Shown: one piece after another, positions 56,640-64,000 of the stretch
How the letters are laid out: each line of letters starts with the position of its first letter
Position numbering within the stretch: the stretch's first letter is position 1
Source: Cyathus striatus
Taxonomy: Eukaryota; Basidiomycota; Agaricomycetes; Agaricales; Nidulariaceae
Direction of reading: 5' to 3'
Assembly: GCA_025738555.1 (NCBI GenBank)
Contig: JAOVFP010000001.1
Location: 8,370,001-8,434,000, forward strand
Length of the DNA: 64,000 bases
The notes under the pieces: model-generated
The model's database searches: none
The model's input: only the letters and a program-made list of their open reading frames with translations
Told to the model about the DNA's origin: nothing
Made by a program: the position numbers and the translations under genes

Positions 56640-57105
56640 CAGTGCCAATCAATGAAGAAATGGCTGTATGTATTCTATCTTTCTCTATTCTGTTTTCATA
56701 TCCTTAGCATGCATAACAGCCAATTCTGGTCTACTGTCCTGTCTGCAATCACATGACACACCGCAAACAAATGGAAGCCCTGGTCGCTGCCCAATGTGCA
56801 GTGTATCAAAATTTGTGGCAGGAAAATTGTCGCAATATATGACACTGGGTCCTGTTGTAAGTCTTTACTTGCTCTTTCATGTTACCTATAAAGGCTGGTG
56901 CTTCAGGGCTCCTTTCCATGACAGTGATTCAGACAGTGAACCACACTATACCCTCAGAGAATTCAAAATAAATGGAAAAGCTATAGTGACCATGCACATA
57001 TACTCATGTACTCAGGAGCATTATTTCGATAATGGTGGGGCGGAATGGGGCAGTTCAGGAAAGCTTCAAATGGACTTCAGCAAGGATTGTTATCAGCTTT
57101 GAATA
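56640..57105 (+). CDS. Unrecognised open frame, possible old gene
   Basis: A 144-codon frame from 56668 is open to 57102 across what looks like an intron (GTAAGT at about 56860, TTCAG at about 56908). Features are 'LACITANSGLLSCLQSH', 'GRCPMCSVSKFVAGKL' (a CxxC) and 'HDSDSDSEPHYTLREF'. No family is recognised. The very low CpG content suggests transposon origin or decay. Confidence 0.25.
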
Positions 57106-57145
57106 TAATATGTAGTATAATATAGTTTGTGGAACATTGTATATA

Positions 57146-58088
57146 CTCATGGGTACCAAAAGTGATGGCAGTTCCCACACTCAAGGTTACTCTCTCCTTT
57201 GCGCTTATTCTGTTGTCAGAAGTATAGCACATCACAAATTGCTTGGAATACTCTATAAAATTATATAGATGTAGTATATCGTATCCTGTACCACATTACA
57301 AATTTACATATTACCTGAATTACCATTGGCTGTGATACATTGGTAGCAACTAATAAATGATATTTGTGAGCTACAGCCTACTAATTAACATGTGGGGATC
57401 TTCATAGTGGGTATTTCTGCTCAATATTTTGAGGGTTTGAACTTTACGACATAAAGTATGGAATAGACAAAAATTTCATATATAGCCCATCTATGTCTAG
57501 GTATATGATGCAATTAAACTGAGTCTTCCTCCTTCTCTGATTTTAGTAAATCCAACATCATAGTTTTCATCTTCTAAATACTGCTAGAATGGCATAATAT
57601 CTGATCAATATTTACAGAATGAACACTGTAGACAAATAACATGTAATTATACTGCTACCTATTCAATTGGAGGTAGATATCCAATAGGGGAGGATGAAGC
57701 TCATGAATCAATGATGTTTGCTGAATATTACAACTCTAATTGTGGGTCACCATATAGTGCATAATATATATAACTTGACTAATATATGTTATGTAGTTAG
57801 GACTATGTATAAGAGAAATATTGGAGCATTTCAAATTCTACAAGAAGCTCTGTAAAGCAATTAATTGATCCTCAATATGATTGTGATATTTCTAAAAAAC
57901 AGCCTGTATTGTGGTATAAAATAGACTTATAAACATGTAAATTTACATATATATTTGATACATCATATAGTACATAACAATAAAGTATCAAGTCATTCCA
58001 AGCTGTATGTGTGATGCTACACTTAAAAATATATGAGGAACTGCTCTCCTGTCATGTGGGAACTGCCATCACTTTTGGTACCCATGAG
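57146..58088. mobile_element. MITE V, 943 bp, TA target duplication
   Basis: Inverted ends CTCATGGGTACCAAAAGTGA extend about 38 bp and are flanked by TA at 57144-57145 and 58089-58090. The interior is AT-rich without coding sequence. Confidence 0.75.
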
Positions 58089-58336
58089 TAAGTGATCCTG
58101 AGTACACTAAGTGAAATTGAAGATCTGAAAACAATATTGTCATATCTAACTGAGATGCTGCAGTGCCAGATGTCGGAGCCCAATTATATTTGATGTGTTT
58201 GAGCATGGTTGTTAGACTTTCCATAGTTCCAAGGTCTCGGCTATTTCACCTCAAGGTAGCTTGAGGTATTACCAAGGTACCTTGGAAACCAATATCATCT
58301 GACTAACAGAATGTAGTGTTATGTGATATTAGGGTG
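58089..58336. other. Spacer
   Basis: AGGTAGCTTGAGGTATTACCAAGGTACCTT near 58252 is a partial palindrome; otherwise nothing. Confidence 0.3.
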
Positions 58337-61110
58337 AAACTAGTGTACAATGTTGGTACAATGTACATTAATATTATTTGTAGTCTTACTGTTGCTACTA
58401 AATTACTCCTGTGATAGATCAATTAAAGATTCTAGCTCATCAATTCATTCTGCCACTATCATTTCCTCCATAACTGATGAGTCAATATCAATAACCATGG
58501 CACATTCTTCTTTGGTTGCCAAGAGATCTTCAGTGAAATTGAGACAATTAAAACAAGTGGAGTACTTGAGAGTTTGAAGCTTCTCCATCATATCTGAGTC
58601 TAACCATGATCAATGGTGGCTATCAGTTTCTTTGCTAAATGAAAATATGCATTCACATGGTACTGCAGAAGCTTGAGCAGGATGAACGTTGAGTGCGATA
58701 TGATAGAGTAAAGGAAATTCAAATTTTCGACTCTAAGCCATTGTAAATTGTTAATACTGAATCAAAGAGAAGATGCTGAGTAAATTAACTACCTGCCAAA
58801 ATATAACAAGATAGAGTTCCTCAATTTCTTTTGGATCTGTAATAATCCCTGCAGATATCCACTGATTCAGCTCCTCCTCAATGGCAGCAGTATCTTGAGC
58901 TATCAGATGGGCTTCGGTCATTTGAACAGAAGAAACACTTTCTACAGGCTGAGAAAGTGAGCTGTTAAGTTTTAAACTACCTGAAGATAGACTCCTCGCA
59001 AGTGCATTCAGTCTTGCATGACTACTTGTTTGCACCTGTGCCACACAAGATGGTATGTTAATTTTATGCCATCCTAAAACTGCTGGTGTCTTCATTCCTG
59101 CTGTATGCATAGCTCGCCGATGTCTTAATGTCTGCAGTGGCAATGTCACTATTAGTTACTTTAACATAATTTACACATTATAAATGACTTGCCAGATCAT
59201 GTAGTGCTTGCATGGCTTCCAACTTCTCTTCTTCAGTCAAAGCATACACTGCCCATTGTAGCTTCATTGTTAGATTAATAAGTATCGGATTAAATAAGAA
59301 ATTGTCACATATATATGTAAAATGATTACCCATTGCTAAGACATAAGCCTTTGTGTGACATGCTTTTGCCATGTATTCTTCAAGCTTCTTAATCAATGCC
59401 ATGACACCATGTGCGATTCCTGGAAGTAGACCCTTCACATCCTGTAACATTTGGTGGAGCTGTTCAAAAACAGGTAGAACAAGTGACAGCATCGGAGTTT
59501 TCTCTTGAGATACTATTTGTTGAGGTATGTGAAATATGTTGAGGAAGTATAAGATATCATTCAAAACAATAAGTTGTGATTCAGATAATATAAGTTTCCA
59601 AAGGTCAGACTTAGTGTCACTTTCTGATACCATTAATTTGATAGCATAAGAAGGTATAAATCATGTTAGATTGCAATCAAATTGTATGAGTAACACTCAC
59701 TGGGTAAAGTGCAAAAACTCGGTCTATCATCAAAAAAGTTGAAGACCATCTGGTATCAACATCACACAATAACTCCAACTCTGGTAACTTGTCTTCACCA
59801 AATAAACCATTTTCATTTCCATATTGAATAGCATTTCGAAGTGCCATGTGATGCTGATCAGATGCGTGACATGCATTCACAAGTTTACAAGTGGCCCCAA
59901 TGACATCCAAATCAAGGGCAATGCAGTAGGCCACATCAGTACTCCTATTGACTTTGTCAAATTCTTCAGATATATATTCTTGTAGAATCTCTGTATTGTC
60001 CTTCAGAGTTCTTGTCATATACTTAAGACCCATCTTCACACATATATTGTTGATGTGAGAGAAGCACCTGAATAGTATTTAAGCTATTAAACAAACTAGT
60101 AAACTTGAGAAAACAAAATAGATTGAATATGATTTTCCACATGATCAAATTCAATGAAATCACCTTCTTCACTCATCTGTCAAGCCAGTGCCATCATCAT
60201 TGTGTTATTATTTGATGCATTGTTGAGTGTCACCATACCAATCTATCACAACAATAAGTACTAAGAATAAGGCACTAGAGAATATTAACCTTTCATAATA
60301 TCCCAAGTTCCTCTAGAATTTTCATAGCTTCCTCGGCCATATTTTCCCCCATGTGACTTCTATGAAGGGCATGAAAAGCAACAAGCTGGCTTCAAAGAAT
60401 GAGTTGATTGTCAGAGGACATTGTCAAATAATGAACAGTCATGTCCATGTGCAGACACAGGTACTGTCTGGACCAAATGCCACTTGTAACAGAGATATTT
60501 CCTAGAGCATTCTTAGACAATAGTCAATAGTAAGTAATTATCAAATCAAAAAAATGAGCCCTTACTCGAATTTCCTCTGCCATTTTGTTACACTCCTCTT
60601 CAAACTGCTCTCTGATTAAATCTGCCACCTTTGTTTAGTGAGGTATATCATTTTATGTAATGTCAGCATTTAAAAAAAGGAGTAAGTCTCGTAGTTCTGG
60701 ACATTCAACAACATTCATGGACTAGAAACAAATGAGGTGTTAATAATATGAAATAAAGCGAAAATTCAACAAAAATTTACCTGGTCATCAACCACAATCC
60801 ACCTAGCCAAACATGTATAAAATCCATCCAGAGTGAGCTGCTCATGGTCAACCTATACTCCAGTATGCACACTTTGCGATCACTTTCCTCCATTGCATAC
60901 AATGTCTTCCCAGCCTTTGAGCTTCTCCTTTGTAACAGTCTCACTGTAAACCTTCCAATGTTTCTCATGAAGATGTGTACATATTGCAGATGTTTGACCC
61001 TCTGCACACTTTCACACAGAACAGTTATTTTCTCTGTATAAATAGCAGCATAAGTGTCAGCCAATTTGATCACAAATTGCTCAGGAAAATGGAGTGCTAG
61101 TGATCCTAAA
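58337..61110 (-). pseudogene. Ac-type hAT transposase H3, heavily decayed
   Basis: From right to left on the minus strand: 'LTLDGFYTCLARWIVVDDQ' (60845-60780), 'MNVVECPELRDLLLFL' (60720-60670), 'LLCDVDTRWSSTFLMIDRVF' (59770-59710), a helical 'LEEYMAKA' region (59370) and the C-terminal dimerisation block 'VPCECIFSFSKET' (58660-58620), where the living family has 'SVPCERVFSSSKET'. Stops and frame changes separate the blocks. Arg codons of the consensus are often replaced by Cys or stops. I could not find convincing terminal inverted repeats. Confidence 0.7.
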
Positions 61111-61149
61111 TATCCACCAATGTGACATGTGTGACAGGCCTGTGACAGT

Positions 61150-61735
61150 CTAATTGACTGGTGGTCTAAACTACAGGGGAACTATAGTATTCTCGTGCAT
61201 CGCATGCATCACACATATTCCCATGTGTCACATTTGTCACGCATATTCCTGTACATCACGCATATTCCCATGTATCACATTTGTCACATTCTTCCCATGC
61301 ATCACATCAAATTACACATATTCCTGCATGTCATATTTGTCACATTTTTCACGCGTGTCACGTCTGTCACAATTCTCCCACATTACGCATATTTCACACT
61401 TGTCACGCTTTAGCGCGTTTGTCACGCTTTGCATGCGTGTCACGCGTCACATTTGTCACACTCTTCATGAGCATTACACTTTTATACATGTTATACATCT
61501 CACATCTGTTTGTCACACTTTTCATACTCGTCACACATGTCATGTTTTTGAGTCATGTTACACTGTGATGATTTGCATGCATGTCACGCTTTTACATATG
61601 TTACATGTGTCATTTTCTAAGATACATCATGTGTTTACATCATGTGTTTTTCATGCATGTCACATTTTTCAAGTGCATTGCAACTTTACACAAATGTCAT
61701 GCTTTCCAATTACATCAGATTTTTCTGTCTGTACC
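61150..61735. repeat. TGTCAC/TTTGTCACGCATATTCC-word tract
   Basis: Degenerate 18-22 base units with (T/C)(G/A)TCAC(A/G)(C/T)(A/T)TTTGTCAC and CATATTCCCATGTATCAC. A shorter patch of the same words lies at 63765-63960. Open frames here (Cys/His-rich) are products of the repeat. Confidence 0.65.
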
Positions 61736-62530
61736 CCTATTCAAGTTATCATGGGAGTGGAGTAAGTATCTAATAGTATAGAGTGAATTATATATGCAGA
61801 GGAAACAATATGTACTTGTAGAATTGGAGGTTGTAACATGGAAAATAACAATTAGAAAGTTATAGAAGTGTGGTAGTAATAAGAAACTAGAATGAAAGAT
61901 GTAGAGTGCATATGTAGCAGAAGTCTGAGCCCTATTGACTGAGCATGAGAAATTTGGAAATGGGATGATATGAGATGTCTAATAATTAGGACTAGAGATG
62001 TATTAAAATGACAAAGTAAAAACTTGTTAGATATTCTGGGTTGCACAGCTTCTTTGACAGCTGTCACTTGTCACCTGTCATACTTGACAGTTCTGTGATT
62101 GACAGATACTTGATTGACAGATATTGATTGACAGATTGACAGCTGTCAGTGACCTTAGTTACAGGACTTTGGTTGGACTTTGGTAGACACACCCAGTATA
62201 TAAACACTCTGTAACTTGGTGGTTGTTAACAAGTTTCCTCCCCATCTGTGTCTGTGTCTGTGTTTGTGTTTGAGTCTTTCCTCCATTATCACACTCTATT
62301 CTCACAACCACCCCCTCTATTCCTTGTTACTTCTGACAAAACTATAATGGTTAGTCTGGATATGAGAGATGGTGAGATCATTATGATAGAATTGAATACT
62401 TTGGAAATATTTAACAACTGAACAGAAAAGGACATGTAGTAAAAGAACCACATATGGATAACAAATGTGAAAGAATGGTGAGTATATGTGATTTCATATC
62501 ACATCTAACTCACATGTCTCAGTCATTAGC
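61736..62530. other. Unassigned; GACAG-rich patch
   Basis: 62045-62150 has repeated TGACAG / CTGTCA words (GACAGCTGTCA palindromes). A TGTGTCTGTGTCTG microsatellite is at 62246-62270. No gene. Confidence 0.4.
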
Positions 62531-63324
62531 CACACTCAAAGTTGAGCTACCACTTTGGTAGCTCAGGCTACAGAAAGTGGTAGGTGGCAGTGCACCTGTC
62601 TAAAACAGTGAATTTGAGAGTCTGATGCATTCAATGTTATGCTGCCTATCCTGATTGCATTATATAATAATAAATATTGCTCATTCTTGCTCCCAACTTG
62701 CTCTACACACTTATATCTTTTGCTATTTTTCACTTGGAAACTCAAGAAGAAGCCATTGAGGCTTATATATTTTGTGTGCTGCTTTGAGATAATTTAAATC
62801 CACCAGAAACTCTTGAAGAAGCCCTGGGATGCAGGTACTTGTGTAGTTTCATCAGACATAACAAATATTATGTAATTATGTGAATGGAAGCAAAGGAGTA
62901 AGGGGTTACTACTGTATATATAGAAATGACTGTGGATGTGTGTTGTTAAATATGGCTCAGCTCAGCTAAGTGGCTAAGCCACAGCTACATCTACATATTA
63001 GGAAGTTTGCAAAGTAAAAGCCTATAGTGGCTGAAAAATAGCTGTATACCTATGAAATATATATTTTATTTATCTACATGTTGAGTGCAGATGTACTGAC
63101 ATTAAAATTATAGCAATAGAACCAACCTGAGAATAAAAACAGGACATACAAAGCGGAAGTAAATAAATTACATAATATAGTTCTGCAGCTGTGAACAGCA
63201 CTATCACAGAGTGTCACAGCTTTGTCACATTGGACTCTCAAATTCACCACTTTAGGCAGGTGCACTGCCACCTACCACTTTCTGTAGCCCAAGCTACCAA
63301 AGTGGTAGCTCAACTTTGAGTGTG
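62531..63324. mobile_element. MITE W, 794 bp with about 95-bp inverted ends
   Basis: CACACTCAAAGTTGAGCTAC at both ends; the inverted repeat continues through AGTGGTAGGTGGCAGTGCAC to GAATTTGAGAGTC. Each end contains its own small hairpin (GAGCTACC-ACTTT-GGTAGCTC). No coding region. The target duplication is not clear. Confidence 0.75.
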
Positions 63325-64000
63325 ACTATTATATGATCATGATGCTTGCATTAACTATTGGTTATTCTGATATCTTCAACAAATATATTGAGTCACTATA
63401 TGCTTACTCTATATGATTACATGATACTTCTACACTGTCATATGTGTTTCACCTCTCTGATTTATATATTATAGTTCTTTTAGTATTAGTATTCATTCAT
63501 ATATATGAAACCCCCTCCTGTACATCTCTGCACTTTCATGGGTAAATATGGTACAACCCAATGTAGTTAAGAATTAGAGTATGTACAAAAATATGTCATT
63601 TGGCTAATTAATGTTCATATTTAGAAAATAATTATGAATCAGGCACATATCAAATCCATGAGCATTATTGAGTATATAACAATAAGACATATGTAGAATA
63701 TCATACAAAAATCGGTTACCATACCAATGTATGAACAAATCCTGAATTGGGGCACACATTTGTCCCTTGATCCTATCATATTCTCACATCTGTCACACAT
63801 ATCACACTTCCATCTCATATCACTTGCTTGTCAAGATACTCTCCTTGTTCAAAAATAAAATTGCACTTTTGCTTTCATTTGCACACCCCACAGTCACACA
63901 TATCATACATGTCACATGAAAAGGTCACATGAAAAGTGCTCACTAAGTGATTCACATGCATTACAAATTATATGACAAAGGCACTTGACTACTTTATGAA
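63325..64000. other. Unassigned AT-rich sequence ending in TGTCACA-words
   Basis: 63765-63960 contains TCACATCTGTCACACATATC-type words, as at 61150. Nothing else seen. Confidence 0.35.

Noticed and set aside
61154..61765. 203-codon Cys/His-rich frame resembling a zinc-finger array
   Set aside because: It is the translation of a TGTCAC-word tract; all three plus frames give similar Cys/His text and the spacing is irregular.

Overview
The window looks like repeat-rich nuclear DNA of a basidiomycete fungus, most likely an Agaricomycete. The few intact genes have several 47-54 nt introns with GT..AG ends. Their families are fungal: an AIM9-type phosphotransferase, an RlpA/expansin-like secreted protein and a histidine acid phosphatase. 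The broken genes (DUF6533, UstYa/DUF3328, alpha-kinase, F-box-like, Agaricomycete-type tyrosine recombinase) and the transposons (hAT, Tc1/mariner/pogo-like) belong to sets typical of mushroom-forming fungi. No assignment below family level is justified.

Layout. 0-6 kb: two separated pieces of one ARM-repeat gene, with a degraded DUF6533 membrane-protein gene (copy A) between them. 6.4-8.0 kb: an intact AIM9-like gene on the minus strand. 9-12 kb: a small hypothetical gene and an F-box-like relic cut by a mariner element. 15-19 kb: a large composite non-autonomous element (X1) with a 9-bp target duplication. 19-20 kb: two tandem relics of a UstYa-type gene. 20.3-20.8 kb: a minisatellite. 20.98-24.5 kb: the best genic island, with an RlpA-like gene and a histidine acid phosphatase. 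24.5-32.6 kb: a mariner element carrying a transposase relic, a tyrosine-recombinase fragment beside a third ARM-repeat fragment, and a 2.4 kb TA-flanked inverted-repeat element holding an alpha-kinase fragment. 32.9-37 kb: DUF6533 copy B, split by a 1.45 kb foldback element with near-perfect arms. 38.7-45.4 kb: two large hAT elements. 49.6-51.8 kb: DUF6533 copy C. 53.4-64 kb: more hAT, a LINE RNase H scrap, MITE-like elements and simple-repeat tracts.

Two things stand out. First, several non-autonomous elements have arms built from many copies of one short 'word' (GAAATCAAT, GGAACTCAACT or GGCAACGTCAC). Two of these families can be shown here to make 9-bp target duplications. Two families with different words share a core containing the same hairpin (TGCTCA-CTGT-TGAGCA). 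Second, the transposon blocks are almost free of CpG, and stop codons in the transposases fall where arginine CGA codons would be expected, as if methylated CpG had decayed. The intact genes are CpG-rich.

The three intact genes do not form an obvious pathway. They are ordinary euchromatic genes in a sea of decayed repeats. All calls rest on reading the sequence and recalling families. No database search was run.
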